Of a DNA stretch of 64,000 nucleotides, positions 34,605 through 44,256 are shown in pieces. The stretch is from assembly GCF_900116865.1 (NCBI RefSeq), contig NZ_FPCD01000003.1:186001-250000 (forward strand), in the 5' to 3' direction. The DNA is from Butyrivibrio sp. M55 (GTDB lineage Bacteria; Bacillota; Clostridia; Lachnospirales; Lachnospiraceae). The notes beneath the pieces were generated by a model, which saw only the letters and a program-made list of their open reading frames with translations, was not told the origin of the DNA and searched no databases. Position numbers and translations under genes: made by a program. How positions within the stretch are numbered: position 1 is the stretch's first letter; every line of letters starts with the position of its first letter.

Positions 34605-35312
34605 TTAAAGCTGGATTGCTGTCTTAAGTGCAATCTCCATCATATCAGTAAATCCTGTCTCTCTTTCTTTTGCAGTAAGTTCTCCTGCCTTGAAGAGATG
34701 GTCTGATATTGTAAGGATTGTAAGTGCATTCTTCTTAGCTTCTGCAGCATTCATGTAAAGAGCAACTGTCTCCATCTCAACCGCGAGTGCGCCCATGTTC
34801 TTGTAGAGTTCACTCTCGTTGCACTTCTTGTAGAATGCATCTGAAGAAAGTACGTTACCAACATGGAACTTTACGTTCTTCTCTCTTGCTATGTTTACAG
34901 CTTTCTCCAACAAGTCATAGCTTGCTGTCGGACAGAATGTTCCGGGAAGTCCAAACTGGAATCCGTAGTTGGAATCTGTGTGAGCACCCATGGCGAAGAC
35001 GATGTCCATTACATTAACATCCTCTTTTAATCCACCGGCGCTTCCAACTCTGATGATGTTATCCACATCATAAAAGTTGAAAAGTTCATAAGTGTAGATT
35101 CCGATTGAAGGAATTCCCATTCCGTGTCCCATTACAGACACTTCTTTTCCCTGATACTTACCTGTGAATCCAAGCATTCCTCTTACTTCGTTAAAGCACT
35201 TAACGTCTGTAAGGAAATTCTCTGCAATGAATTTTGCTCTGAGTGGATCGCCGGGCATAAGCACGGTCTTTGCGATGTCGCCTTTTTCGGCACTGTTATG
35301 AGGTGTAGCCAT
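34605..35312 (-). CDS. deoD: Purine-nucleoside phosphorylase, DeoD type
   Basis: 235 residues; ATG behind GAAGGAG. It cleaves purine (deoxy)nucleosides with phosphate to base plus (deoxy)ribose-1-phosphate. Hexameric low-molecular-mass type, shown by MPGDPLRAKFIAENFL, GHGMGIPSIGIYTYEL, RVGSAGGL and the late MEMETVALYMNAAE-like segment (AVEMETVALY) that binds ribose. The catalytic Asp region is ILTISDHLF. It follows the DUF3881 gene by 21 nt and probably shares its transcript. Confidence 0.97.
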   Translation of the reverse strand: MATPHNSAEKGDIAKTVLMPGDPLRAKFIAENFLTDVKCFNEVRGMLGFTGKYQGKEVSVMGHGMGIPSIGIYTYELFNFYDVDNIIRVGSAGGLKEDVNVMDIVFAMGAHTDSNYGFQFGLPGTFCPTASYDLLEKAVNIAREKNVKFHVGNVLSSDAFYKKCNESELYKNMGALAVEMETVALYMNAAEAKKNALTILTISDHLFKAGELTAKERETGFTDMMEIALKTAIQL

Positions 35313-35333
35313 ATCTATTTTCTCCTTCTCTTA

Positions 35334-36224
35334 TTAATTTGTTCCGGGAAAATTGATATATCCCTGCATCCAAATGTTACCTTTAAATCTTCTTCCGACT
35401 GCCGGTTCACCAAGCAGGTCGGCATCGTTTATACACAAATCGAACTCAAGTCCGTTACAATTAATCCTCATTATGTGTATAACTTCTTTTGTCAGATAGT
35501 TCTCCGTCTTATCAACTTTGACTATCTCTCCCAAAACGGAGTAGTGATCGCACTCAACTCCATATGGCATAAAATATGTATCTACCAGACTATACACATC
35601 TTGCTTTCTGATTTTTCTCGAAAGCGTTGTGTATATGTCCATGTCGTCAAGAGTCAGTGATTCAATTGCTGCTTCATCACCTCGTCTTGCATTATCTATA
35701 AGTTTGTTCCTATAACTGGTTTTCTTTTTAGCCACTTCGATTTGCTGCTCTGTCTTTGCAATCGGCATCATTATCTGACCCTTTATCGACAGCGCGGACA
35801 AACTAAGTGTCGTTCCTCTGACAGGGAAGTGATCCTCGTTCTCATACTTGATGTAAGGAATTATATTCTGAAGGTAAAAGATAAGTGAAACGCCAACCCT
35901 GTTTTCATTACAGATTCCTGCATATGAATACTGGGCTGCATGGCGTTCTATTGTTATATCTTCTTCCGTACTGATCTGCGAAGGAACTAAGTACGGATAG
36001 TAATATTCATATATAAACTTATCTTGTTCATCAAATTCCCCACATACCGCGAGTCCTATTTTTTCATTTGCATAGTCATGCATGAACTCCGCAAGAATAA
36101 CATTATCCTCTATGGACACATATCCTCTTCTTGAAGATTTCTGAATAGAATCGGTAATTAATCCGGTCAACTCATTCCTGTCTTTTATTTTAGAAAAACC
36201 GACTGCTCTTAGAAATTTATGCAA
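35334..36224 (-). CDS. DUF3881-family protein
   Basis: 296 residues; TTG start at 36224 with AGGTGAAAAG upstream. The N-terminus HKFLRAVGFSKIKDRNEL, acidic mid-region and late YFMPYGVECDHYSVLGEI fit my memory of DUF3881, a family largely restricted to Lachnospiraceae. No signal peptide or membrane segment. Function unknown. It lies between serS and deoD, 29 nt and 21 nt from them, on the same strand, so it is co-transcribed with housekeeping genes. Confidence 0.75.
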   Translation of the reverse strand: MHKFLRAVGFSKIKDRNELTGLITDSIQKSSRRGYVSIEDNVILAEFMHDYANEKIGLAVCGEFDEQDKFIYEYYYPYLVPSQISTEEDITIERHAAQYSYAGICNENRVGVSLIFYLQNIIPYIKYENEDHFPVRGTTLSLSALSIKGQIMMPIAKTEQQIEVAKKKTSYRNKLIDNARRGDEAAIESLTLDDMDIYTTLSRKIRKQDVYSLVDTYFMPYGVECDHYSVLGEIVKVDKTENYLTKEVIHIMRINCNGLEFDLCINDADLLGEPAVGRRFKGNIWMQGYINFPGTN

Positions 36225-36253
36225 GGAATCTTTTCACCTTTCTACTGCTGTTA

Positions 36254-37543
36254 TCATTTCTTCTTAGGAATAAGTACTTCTTTTCCTCCCATGTAAGGAC
36301 GAAGAACTTCAGGAATCTTTACACTTCCGTCTGCCTGAAGATTATTCTCAAGGAAAGCAATAAGCATTCTCGGAGGAGCAACTACTGTGTTGTTAAGTGT
36401 ATGTGCGAGGTAGTTTCCATCCTTACCTTTGATTCTGATCTTAAGTCTTCTTGCCTGTGCATCTCCAAGGTTAGAACAACTTCCAACTTCGAAGTACTTC
36501 TTCTGTCTGGGTGACCATGCCTCTACGTCACATGACTTGCACTTAAGATCTGCGAGATCTCCTGAGCAACACTCAAGTGTACGTACAGGAATGTCCATTG
36601 ATCTGAAAAGATCTACTGTATTCTTCCAAAGTTTCTCATACCAATCTTTTGACTCTTCGGGCTTACAGATTACAACCATCTCCTGCTTCTCGAACTGGTG
36701 AATTCTGTATACACCTCTCTCCTCAATTCCGTGTGCACCTTTTTCTTTTCTGAAGCAAGGTGAGTAACTTGTAAGAGGCATAGGGAGTTCTTCCTCGGGA
36801 ATGATCTGATCAATGAACTTACCGATCATTGAATGCTCACTTGTTCCGATGAGATAAAGATCTTCTCCCTCAATTTTATACATCATAGCTTCCATCTCAG
36901 GGAAACTCATAACTCCTGCTACTACATTTCCATGAATCATGAAAGGAGGAACACAATATGTAAATCCTCTGTCGATCATGAAATCTCTTGCGTAAGAAAT
37001 TACTGCGGAGTGAAGTCTTGCAATATCTCCGAGCAGATAATAGAATCCGTTACCTGCTACTCTTCTTGCAGCATCAAGATCGATTCCGCAGAAGCTCTCC
37101 ATAATATCTGTGTGATAAGGAATCTCGAAATCGGGAACAACAGGTTCACCGAACTTCTCAATCTCAACATTCTCAGAATCATCTTTTCCGATAGGAACAG
37201 ATTTGTCGATAATCTGAGGAATGATCATCATCTTATTTGTAACTTCTTCATCAAGCTTCTTCTGATTCTCTTCGAGTTCTTCAAGACGCTTTGCTTCTTT
37301 TGCAACTTCATCCTTGAGGGCCATTGCTTCTTCTTTTTTGCCCTGTGCCATCATTGCACCGATCTCTTTAGAAATCTTATTCTTATGTGCACGGATCTCA
37401 TCCGCTTCTTGCTGGTTTGTTCTTCTTGCTTCGTCGAGTTTTATAATCTCATCTACTAGAGGAAGTTTCTCATCCTGAAATTTGTTCTTGATGTTCTCTC
37501 TTACCACATCAGGGTTTTCACGTAAAAATTTTATGTCGATCAT
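36254..37543 (-). CDS. serS: Seryl-tRNA synthetase
   Basis: 429 residues from ATG 37543; the in-frame ATG at 37558 is fused to the GGAGGAG ribosome site and is not the start. It charges tRNA-Ser (and tRNA-Sec, if present) with serine. An N-terminal antiparallel coiled coil (about 25-100; EARRTNQQEADEIRAHKNKI) binds the tRNA long arm. The class II catalytic core has the motif 2 region SPCFRKEKGAHGIEERGVYR and motif 3 NTVVAPPRMLIAFLENN. It follows DUF4446 by 36 nt; there is no T-box, unlike proS in this window. Confidence 0.97.
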   Translation of the reverse strand: MIDIKFLRENPDVVRENIKNKFQDEKLPLVDEIIKLDEARRTNQQEADEIRAHKNKISKEIGAMMAQGKKEEAMALKDEVAKEAKRLEELEENQKKLDEEVTNKMMIIPQIIDKSVPIGKDDSENVEIEKFGEPVVPDFEIPYHTDIMESFCGIDLDAARRVAGNGFYYLLGDIARLHSAVISYARDFMIDRGFTYCVPPFMIHGNVVAGVMSFPEMEAMMYKIEGEDLYLIGTSEHSMIGKFIDQIIPEEELPMPLTSYSPCFRKEKGAHGIEERGVYRIHQFEKQEMVVICKPEESKDWYEKLWKNTVDLFRSMDIPVRTLECCSGDLADLKCKSCDVEAWSPRQKKYFEVGSCSNLGDAQARRLKIRIKGKDGNYLAHTLNNTVVAPPRMLIAFLENNLQADGSVKIPEVLRPYMGGKEVLIPKKK

Positions 37544-37579
37544 TTTGATCTCCTCCATGTATGTTTATATATTTTATTC

Positions 37580-38101
37580 TTATCTTCTTACACTTTCGCG
37601 TGCACTATCCAATGCTTTCTTTTCCTCATCACTGAGTTCAACATCTGCTATTCCGGCGTTGATAACTTTCGAATATGAATAGTTAAGTCCGTCTGTGCTG
37701 TGAACTGAATTCATAAGGAATCCGTTGTCATTTTCATCGAGCATACAAAGTGCGAAGCTGAGCTGTCCACCCATCTGACTAAATGCATCATATTTCTCAA
37801 GTCCGATTTTTTGGAAGGTTCTCTGCATTCTTTTGTTGATGTCCTGAATGTCCTTACGGTTTTTATCGTTCTCCGCTCTTATCATTTTATTTTCATGAAA
37901 AAGATCTACGATTTCATCTTCAAGTGATTTCGCATCTTTTCCTGTCATGAACTTGTTAAACTTTTTTGATACTTTACTTATCTTGCATCCTTGTATGATG
38001 ACAATAAGTAGAAGTATTAATACTAATGCTAAAAGTGCCAAGATAAAAATTGCAGGATCTATGTTTCCAAGACCCAAAAGATTTAATATGTTACTTTCCA
38101 T
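37580..38101 (-). CDS. DUF4446-family membrane protein
   Basis: 173 residues; ATG behind GGAGACAG. One N-terminal transmembrane helix (about 17-37), a short basic stretch, a coiled coil (about 60-95; LEDEIVDLFHENKMIRAEND), then a compact domain with YDAFSQMGGQLSFALCMLDE and NDNGFLMNSVHSTDG. This arrangement and its place right after parB match DUF4446, which is often found there in Clostridia. Function unknown; localisation next to the segregation system hints at a membrane-linked role. Confidence 0.82.
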   Translation of the reverse strand: MESNILNLLGLGNIDPAIFILALLALVLILLLIVIIQGCKISKVSKKFNKFMTGKDAKSLEDEIVDLFHENKMIRAENDKNRKDIQDINKRMQRTFQKIGLEKYDAFSQMGGQLSFALCMLDENDNGFLMNSVHSTDGLNYSYSKVINAGIADVELSDEEKKALDSARESVRR

Positions 38102-38117
38102 TTTATTCTGTCTCCGA

Positions 38118-39023
38118 TTATTCTGTGCATAGTCTGTTTATTATTTTCTCAAGATCGTCGCTGTTATAAAACTCAATCTCAATTTTTCCTGCGCCACTGC
38201 CTTTGGAAGTAATATCAACTTTTGTTCCTATTGCCTGCTTACATCTTTCAGATAGATTTGCATAGATTGCATCCAGACTTGAGTTGGTTTCTACTACCTT
38301 CTTTGGCTTGGGTGCTTTGCCAAGATTCTTTACAAGTTTCTCAGTTTCTCTAACGCTTAACTTCTCATCAAAAACTTTCTGAGCGAGCATCGTCTGCTCT
38401 TCTTCACTTTCAACAGATATAAGTGCTCTGGCATGACCTGTTGTAATAAGTCCGTCGATAACCATCTGTCTTACTTTTTCGCAAAGCTTCAAAAGTCGAA
38501 GTGAGTTGGTAATTGTTACTCTGCTCTTTGATACTTTCTCTGCGACAATATCCTGAGTGTATCCAAATTCATCGATAAGCTTTTTATATGCAAGAGCTTC
38601 TTCAATAGGATTTATGTCTTCTCTCTGGATGTTATCAATAAGAGAAATCTCTGCAATTTCATGTTCGCTAAGATCTTTTACTATAACCGGTACTTCTTTT
38701 ATTCCGGCTTTCTTAGCTGCTCTCCATCTTCTCTCACCACCGACAATCTCATAGTGATCGTTCTTATCTGTTACGATAAGTGGATTGATGATTCCATACT
38801 GTTTGATTGATTCAGCTAATTCCAAAAGGCTATCTTCATCAAAAGATTTTCTTGGCTGATTTCTGTTCGGTTCAACCTGAGTAATGTTTACATGAACAAC
38901 CTGTCCTTCGCTGATGCTCTGTTCTTCAGAGAATGAAACTTCTTTTGTTGTGAAAGATGTCTTCGCAGGTATTATTGAATCAAGTCCTTTTCCTAATCCT
39001 CTTTTCACATTCTTAACTGCCAT
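38118..39023 (-). CDS. parB: Chromosome-partitioning protein ParB (Spo0J)
   Basis: 301 residues; ATG behind GGAGGGGC. It binds parS and spreads or clamps onto nearby DNA using CTP, loading SMC and stimulating ParA. Seen: the N-terminal RGLGKGLDSIIP start, the CTPase/ParB-N motifs NQPRKSFDEDSLLELAESI and GERRWRAAKKAG, the helix-turn-helix around VAEKVSKSRVTITNSLRLLK, and a C-terminal dimerisation region. Its target sites lie 1.0-1.1 kb upstream at 40021-40083. Confidence 0.97.
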   Translation of the reverse strand: MAVKNVKRGLGKGLDSIIPAKTSFTTKEVSFSEEQSISEGQVVHVNITQVEPNRNQPRKSFDEDSLLELAESIKQYGIINPLIVTDKNDHYEIVGGERRWRAAKKAGIKEVPVIVKDLSEHEIAEISLIDNIQREDINPIEEALAYKKLIDEFGYTQDIVAEKVSKSRVTITNSLRLLKLCEKVRQMVIDGLITTGHARALISVESEEEQTMLAQKVFDEKLSVRETEKLVKNLGKAPKPKKVVETNSSLDAIYANLSERCKQAIGTKVDITSKGSGAGKIEIEFYNSDDLEKIINRLCTE

Positions 39024-39041
39024 ATCTTATGCCCCTCCGCT

Positions 39042-39818
39042 TTAATCAAATTTTCTGTCGATAACCTCATTTGCAAGAAGTCGATACGCTTCGGCTCCTG
39101 CGGACTTTGGTTCATAAACGTTTATAGGTAGACCGTAACTGGGCGCTTCTGCAAGACGAATGTTTCTTGGGATTATTGTCTTATACACATTCTCCTGTAT
39201 ATGTTCCTTTACGTTTTCTACAACCTGGAGTGAAAGATTGGTACGAGAATCAAACATCGTAAAGACAACACCTTCCATATCAAGTTCCGGATTAAGTCTG
39301 TCTTTTACCAGATTAACTGTATGTACCAATTGGCTGAGACCTTCAAGTGCATAGTACTCACACTGAATAGGTACAAGAACTGTATTAGCTGTAGTCATTG
39401 CATTGACTGTCAGCATACTAAGTGATGGCGGGCAATCTATAATTATGAAATCATAGTCATCCCTTATACCACTTATTGCCTCTCTTAAAATATATTCTTT
39501 GTTGTCGGAATCTATCAACTCAATTTCTACTGCGGCAAGATTTACATTCGAAGGAATGATATCAACTCCATCGATTCCCTTTACAACATTTCTGGTTATT
39601 ACTTCATCAATGCTGCACTCACCGATCATTAACTCATAGATGGTGTTATCGATTTCATTCTTATCAATACCAAATCCACTTGTTGTATTTCCCTGAGGAT
39701 CGGTATCAATAACAAGTACCTTCTTTCCTTTCTCTGCCAAAGCAGATGCTAGATTGATTGATGTGGTAGTCTTTCCGACTCCGCCTTTTTGATTTGCAAT
39801 TGCGATTATTCTTCCCAT
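39042..39818 (-). CDS. parA: Chromosome-partitioning ATPase ParA (Soj)
   Basis: 258 residues from ATG 39818; the in-frame ATG at 39833 overlaps the GGGAGG ribosome site. Deviant Walker A ANQKGGVGKTTTSINLA, Walker A' DTDPQGNTTSGFG and Walker B IIIDCPPSLSMLT. It acts with ParB on origin segregation, and in Bacillus also on DnaA activity. Precedes parB by 18 nt. It is separated from rsmG by the parS sites and a terminator, so the parAB unit has its own promoter. Confidence 0.97.
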   Translation of the reverse strand: MGRIIAIANQKGGVGKTTTSINLASALAEKGKKVLVIDTDPQGNTTSGFGIDKNEIDNTIYELMIGECSIDEVITRNVVKGIDGVDIIPSNVNLAAVEIELIDSDNKEYILREAISGIRDDYDFIIIDCPPSLSMLTVNAMTTANTVLVPIQCEYYALEGLSQLVHTVNLVKDRLNPELDMEGVVFTMFDSRTNLSLQVVENVKEHIQENVYKTIIPRNIRLAEAPSYGLPINVYEPKSAGAEAYRLLANEVIDRKFD

Positions 39819-39881
39819 TACGCCTCCCATCATCGTGAAACACTAATCTGATTTTACCACATTATTAAAATTATAGAACAT

Positions 39882-39932
39882 AAAAAAAGCACAATCTTTA
39901 GAAAATATGATATTATTTTCCAGATTGCGCTT
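39882..39932 (-). terminator. Terminator after the rpmH-to-rsmG gene cluster
   Basis: Long imperfect stem; on the minus strand AAGCGCAATCT...AGATTGTGCTT enclosing GAAAATAATATCATATTTTC, then T7. It separates rsmG and the parS region from parA. Confidence 0.8.
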
Positions 39933-39966
39933 CATTTACTACATATAAATATGTGTATTTTTTTGA

Positions 39967-40001
39967 TGTTTCATGACCGATTTTATGTTTCACGGATCAT
40001 C
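39967..40001 (+). promoter_or_regulatory. Two degenerate parS-like sites
   Basis: TGTTTCATGACCGATT (39967-39982) and TGTTTCACGGATCATC (39986-40001) keep the left half of parS (TGTTTCAC) but not the right. A third half-site on the minus strand lies at 39842-39831. They sit beside the perfect parS pair. Confidence 0.5.
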
Positions 40002-40020
40002 ACTATATTTTGTATTCTAA

Positions 40021-40036
40021 TGTTTCACGTGAAACA
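40021..40036. promoter_or_regulatory. parS: parS site 1
   Basis: Exact 16-bp parS palindrome TGTTTCACGTGAAACA in the rsmG-parA gap. Binding site of ParB. Confidence 0.97.
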
Positions 40037-40058
40037 ATCAGTTGTGTTCATTTTTCAC

Positions 40059-40092
40059 AGTAAATAATGTTTCACGTGAAACATTATTTACT
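40059..40092. promoter_or_regulatory. parS: parS site 2 inside a 34-bp perfect palindrome
   Basis: The exact 16-bp parS is at 40068-40083. The symmetry continues for nine more bases on each side (AGTAAATAA ... TTATTTACT), giving a perfect 34-bp palindrome that ends 3 nt from the rsmG stop codon. As RNA it would form a hairpin at the 3' end of the rsmG message. Confidence 0.95.
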
Positions 40093-40095
40093 ACC

Positions 40096-40833
40096 TCAAA
40101 GAGGATTTTTGGCAGGCGTTCCGGCCTTACGTGGATACTGTTTTGAGGTATGTTCTTTTTTATCAACCACACATATCGTGCGGGATATATCTGTTCCCGG
40201 TAAAAAGAACTCCTTACATTCCTTAAGCTTTCCACCAAGAAGATGAATTGCTCCCTTCGCTGCTTCTACTTCTTCAGATCCTTTATCACCTTTGAAAGCA
40301 ATGAACTCTCCTCCGACCTTTACATAGGGAAGACAATATTCTGTAAGAGTAGACATATTAGCTACTGCTCTTGAAACAGCAAAATCAAATTTTTCTCTGA
40401 GTGCTCCATTCTTACTCGATGAAAAATCCTCCGCTCTTCCATGGAGTGTTTCAATACTTCCGGATTCATTAAGACCAAGAGTATCTATCACTTCATTTAG
40501 AAAGTTGATTCTCTTATTGAGTGAATCGAGCAACGTAACATGAAGATCAGGATAAACAATCTTAAGTGGAATTCCCGGAAAACCTGCTCCTGTTCCGATA
40601 TCGATAAGCGAATACTCTTTATCTTTAAAATCAACAAACGAAGTACATGAAATACTATCAACAAAGTGAAGCTTACATACATCATCGAAATCTGTTATGG
40701 CAGTAAGATTCATAACCTCATTTACGCGAACAAGAATTTCGAAGTATTGATCAAATTGTTCCAGTTGTCTGTCGGTGAGTTCAATTCCGTATGAACGAAA
40801 GTCCTCAATCATTTTGTTGTATTTATTCCTCAT
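40096..40833 (-). CDS. rsmG: 16S rRNA (guanine527-N7)-methyltransferase
   Basis: 245 residues. It methylates G527 of 16S rRNA using SAM; loss gives low-level streptomycin resistance in several bacteria. Seen: [19 protein letters not shown], the SAM loop [20 protein letters not shown], and RAEDF / [20 protein letters not shown]. The start codon overlaps the end of mnmG by 11 nt, so translation is coupled. Confidence 0.96.
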   Translation of the reverse strand: MRNKYNKMIEDFRSYGIELTDRQLEQFDQYFEILVRVNEVMNLTAITDFDDVCKLHFVDSISCTSFVDFKDKEYSLIDIGTGAGFPGIPLKIVYPDLHVTLLDSLNKRINFLNEVIDTLGLNESGSIETLHGRAEDFSSSKNGALREKFDFAVSRAVANMSTLTEYCLPYVKVGGEFIAFKGDKGSEEVEAAKGAIHLLGGKLKECKEFFLPGTDISRTICVVDKKEHTSKQYPRKAGTPAKNPL

Positions 40834-42751
40834 TCTGTTTTCCTCTGTTTAGTGAGTCAAGATAAATGATCAGTACAGAAACATCAGCCGGATTAACTCC
40901 ACCGATACGTGAAGCCTGTCCGATATTTACCGGTCTAAACTTTTCAAGTTTCTGTCTTGCTTCAAGTCTTAAACTGCTGACATCATTGTAATCAATATCC
41001 GCGGGGATAAGTTTTCTCTCAAGTTTCTTGAACTGTTCAACCTGTCTTTCCTGTCTGTTGATATACCCTTCATACCTGATGGTAATCTCAACCTGTTCGA
41101 TGACATCCTTTGGAAGGTCAGGTCTGTCAGGATCAATCTCCGCGATCATATCGTAAGTCATTTCAGGACGACATAATAATTCTGCAAGAGAGACTGCAGT
41201 CTTTAAAGGCGTACTTCCACATCTTGTCAGGAAATCCTGAATCTTAGAATTTGCTCCGATATTAATACTCTTCAATCTCTCAACTTCTTTTGTAGTAAGT
41301 TCAATCTTCTTGAGTAACTTATTATATCGTTCATCATCTATAAGACCTACTTCATGACCTTTTCCTCTAAGTCTTATATCTGCATTGTCCTGTCTAAGAA
41401 GTAATCTGTACTCTGCTCTTGAAGTCATCATCCTATAGGGTTCAAGATTTTCTTTTGTAACAAGATCATCAACAAGAACTCCGATGTATCCTTCGGATCT
41501 GTCTATAGAAAGATAAGGTCTGTTCTCAATCTGCATCGCAGCATTAATTCCGGCGTACAATCCCTGAGCAGCAGCTTCTTCATATCCACTACTTCCGTTA
41601 AACTGTCCCGCTGAAAAGAGTCCTCGGATATCCTTGATCTCAAGAGTGGGATGAAGCTGTCCGGGGCAAAGACAATCATATTCGATTGCGTAAGCATTTT
41701 TTACAATGCGACAATTCTCAAGACCTGGCACTGTTCTGTACATTGCAATCTGAACATCTTCAGGAAGTGATGAAGACATTCCGTCTATATACATCTCATT
41801 GGTAAATGTTCCTTCAGGTTCAACAAACACCTGGTGTCTTTCATGGTCGGGGAACTTTACAACTTTATCTTCAATTGACGGGCAATATCTCGGACCCACT
41901 CCTTCAATGATTCCCGCATAAATTGGGGACCTGTCGATATTATTGCGTATTATTTCGTGCGTTTTTTCATTAGTGTATGTTAGCCAACATGATACCTGTG
42001 GTCTCTGGACATCAGAAGGATCTGTATCAAATGAAAAAGGAATTACCGGATCATCTCCAAACTGCTCTGTCATCTTGGAATAGTCGATTGTATTTCCATC
42101 CATTCTTGCAGGGGTTCCGGTCTTAAATCTTCTAAGTTCAATTCCCGCATCGATAAGTGATTGTGACAAAAGGTTGGAAGGTTGAAGTCCGTTCGGTCCA
42201 CTGTAAGTAATCGCTTCACCTGTAAGACAACGACTCTTAAGATAAGTTCCCGTACATAAGATAACAGCTTTAGCTTCATAAGTTATTCCGGAAAAAATCT
42301 TTACTCCGGTAATGATATGTTTGTAACCCTCAGCCTTTAATTTATCGGAAGGTTCGTCGTAAAGAATTTCTGAAACCTCAGCTTGCTTTATTGTAAGATG
42401 TTCCTGCTTTTCAAGTACCTCTTTCATCTTCTTGGAATATTCCATTTTGTCAGCCTGACATCTGAGTGAATGTACAGCAGGTCCTTTAGAAGTGTTAAGC
42501 ATCTTTGACTGCAAAAAAGTCTTATCTATATTTTTTCCCATCTCTCCACCAAGAGCATCTATCTCTCTGACAAGATGTCCCTTGGAAGATCCGCCTATGT
42601 GAGGGTTACACGGCATGAATGCAATGTTATCCGCACTCATTGTAAAAATTATAGTTTCTAGACCAAGTCTGCTACAAGCAAGTGCCGCCTCACATCCGGC
42701 ATGTCCTGCTCCAATTATTACAACATCATATTTTTCAGTAAAAACATTCAT
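40823..42751 (-). CDS. mnmG: tRNA uridine-5-carboxymethylaminomethyl modification enzyme, FAD subunit
   Basis: 642 residues. With MnmE it forms the cmnm5 group on U34 of several tRNAs. FAD-binding start [20 protein letters not shown], then [32 protein letters not shown] with a conserved Cys, and the C-terminal helical MnmE-binding domain ([18 protein letters not shown] and [19 protein letters not shown]). Complete. Directly follows mnmE (3-nt gap) in the standard operon order. Confidence 0.97.
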   Translation of the reverse strand: MNVFTEKYDVVIIGAGHAGCEAALACSRLGLETIIFTMSADNIAFMPCNPHIGGSSKGHLVREIDALGGEMGKNIDKTFLQSKMLNTSKGPAVHSLRCQADKMEYSKKMKEVLEKQEHLTIKQAEVSEILYDEPSDKLKAEGYKHIITGVKIFSGITYEAKAVILCTGTYLKSRCLTGEAITYSGPNGLQPSNLLSQSLIDAGIELRRFKTGTPARMDGNTIDYSKMTEQFGDDPVIPFSFDTDPSDVQRPQVSCWLTYTNEKTHEIIRNNIDRSPIYAGIIEGVGPRYCPSIEDKVVKFPDHERHQVFVEPEGTFTNEMYIDGMSSSLPEDVQIAMYRTVPGLENCRIVKNAYAIEYDCLCPGQLHPTLEIKDIRGLFSAGQFNGSSGYEEAAAQGLYAGINAAMQIENRPYLSIDRSEGYIGVLVDDLVTKENLEPYRMMTSRAEYRLLLRQDNADIRLRGKGHEVGLIDDERYNKLLKKIELTTKEVERLKSINIGANSKIQDFLTRCGSTPLKTAVSLAELLCRPEMTYDMIAEIDPDRPDLPKDVIEQVEITIRYEGYINRQERQVEQFKKLERKLIPADIDYNDVSSLRLEARQKLEKFRPVNIGQASRIGGVNPADVSVLIIYLDSLNRGKQNEE

Positions 42752-42754
42752 AAA

Positions 42755-44170
42755 TTATTTTCCCATACAAAATTTTGAAAAGATTTCTTCCACCAGATCA
42801 TCGCCGACTTCTTCTCCGATGATCTCGCCAAGATAAGCATAAGCATTTGAAAGATCGACTGTATAAAAATCTTCCGAAAGATTTTTTGAAATACTGTCAT
42901 CAACAAGTTTCAGACTTTCATAAACTTTCTGAAGAAGTTCTTTGTGTCTTAAGTTTGTGATATAAATTTCCTGCTTCGGTAAAATGTCACCATGAAAGAA
43001 AAGTTTTGAAAGTGCATCTTTAAGTTCATCTATTCCTTTACCTTTCAACATCGAAGTTTTTATAACGGGTACGTTATCCACATTTGTGAAAAACTTAAAC
43101 ACATTATCTTCATTGATCTTTATGTCATCAGAAAGATCGTTCTTATTAAGAAGAACAATCGTCTTCTTTCCTTCACACAAACTGATGATCTCTTTGTCTT
43201 CATCATCAATGTCGCGAGTCGAATCAAGAATATACAAAACCAGATCTGCTTCTTCAATCTTACTCTTTGCTTTATCCACACCCATCTTCTCAATAATGTC
43301 ATCGGTGTCTCTGATTCCGGCTGTGTCTATAAGATGCAAAACAATATCACCGAGTCTTACGGTCTCTTCAATAATATCACGTGTTGTTCCTGCGATGTCG
43401 GTAACGATTGCTCTTTCATCTCCTATAAGAGTATTCAAAAGAGATGATTTTCCTGCGTTCGGCTTTCCAACAATAACAGTCTTTATCCCATCTTTTCTGA
43501 TTTTACCTTCATCCGCGGTACTAAGAAGTTTCTCAATCTCCGAAGTCAAAGATGAAACTTTGGCTTTAAGTTTTTCAGGATATCCGGTCAGATCATAGTT
43601 TTCCGGATCATCAAGTGCCGACTCAATAAAAGCCATCTCATAAATTATCTGTTCTCTCAAACTCTTAACTTTATCATAGATACTTCCGCGAAGCTGATTT
43701 CTGGAACTGTCCAAAGCAAAATTGTTCTGAGCACTTATGATATCCATGATAGCTTCCGCTTTAGTAAGATCAATTCTTCCATTAAGAAATGCTCTCTTTG
43801 TGAACTCACCAGGATCGGCAAGACGGCAACCACTTTTTAGAAGTAGCTCAATAATCTGATTCATGATGAGAATTCCGCCATGAGTATTAATCTCAATAAC
43901 GTCTTCTCTTGTAAAACTATGAGGTGCTTTCATAAATGAGATCATAACTTCATCAATGATCTTGTCACCATCACAAATATATCCGAATTTGATCGTATTC
44001 GGATCATGCTTTTTTAAAGTCTGTTTCATTTTTGCAGAACGATAAATCTTATCGCAGATTGAAACCGCTTCTCTTCCGCTCACTCTTATAACTCCGATTC
44101 CGGAATCAGACATCGCGGTTGCAACAGCGCAGATAGTATCGTCATTAAAATTATTAAAAACACCTGACAT
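42755..44170 (-). CDS. mnmE: tRNA modification GTPase MnmE
   Basis: 471 residues from ATG 44170 (MSGVFNNFNDDTICAVATA). The longer in-frame extension to 44236 is unlike the family. N-terminal tetrahydrofolate-binding domain, helical domain, and inserted G domain: P-loop GKPNAGKSSLLN, DIAGTTRDIIEE, DTAGIR and LLNKNDL. It ends in FCMGK, the variant of the C-terminal C(I/V/M)GK with the essential Cys. The ribosome site is weak (AAGCGAG). Works with MnmG, encoded next. Confidence 0.96.
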   Translation of the reverse strand: MSGVFNNFNDDTICAVATAMSDSGIGVIRVSGREAVSICDKIYRSAKMKQTLKKHDPNTIKFGYICDGDKIIDEVMISFMKAPHSFTREDVIEINTHGGILIMNQIIELLLKSGCRLADPGEFTKRAFLNGRIDLTKAEAIMDIISAQNNFALDSSRNQLRGSIYDKVKSLREQIIYEMAFIESALDDPENYDLTGYPEKLKAKVSSLTSEIEKLLSTADEGKIRKDGIKTVIVGKPNAGKSSLLNTLIGDERAIVTDIAGTTRDIIEETVRLGDIVLHLIDTAGIRDTDDIIEKMGVDKAKSKIEEADLVLYILDSTRDIDDEDKEIISLCEGKKTIVLLNKNDLSDDIKINEDNVFKFFTNVDNVPVIKTSMLKGKGIDELKDALSKLFFHGDILPKQEIYITNLRHKELLQKVYESLKLVDDSISKNLSEDFYTVDLSNAYAYLGEIIGEEVGDDLVEEIFSKFCMGK

Positions 44171-44256
44171 ATTTTGTCTCGCTTCTATTTTAATAAAATT
44201 TTCTCTACATATAATAATACCCCTCAAAGTATACAACTCCGAGGGGTAAATGTTTA

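Noticed and set aside
37559-37580. T-box leader for serS
   Set aside because: Only 36 nt separate serS from the preceding gene, and no T-box sequence is present.
40038-40238. Small ORF over the parS site and rsmG end
   Set aside because: It is an out-of-frame shadow of rsmG running through the parS palindrome.
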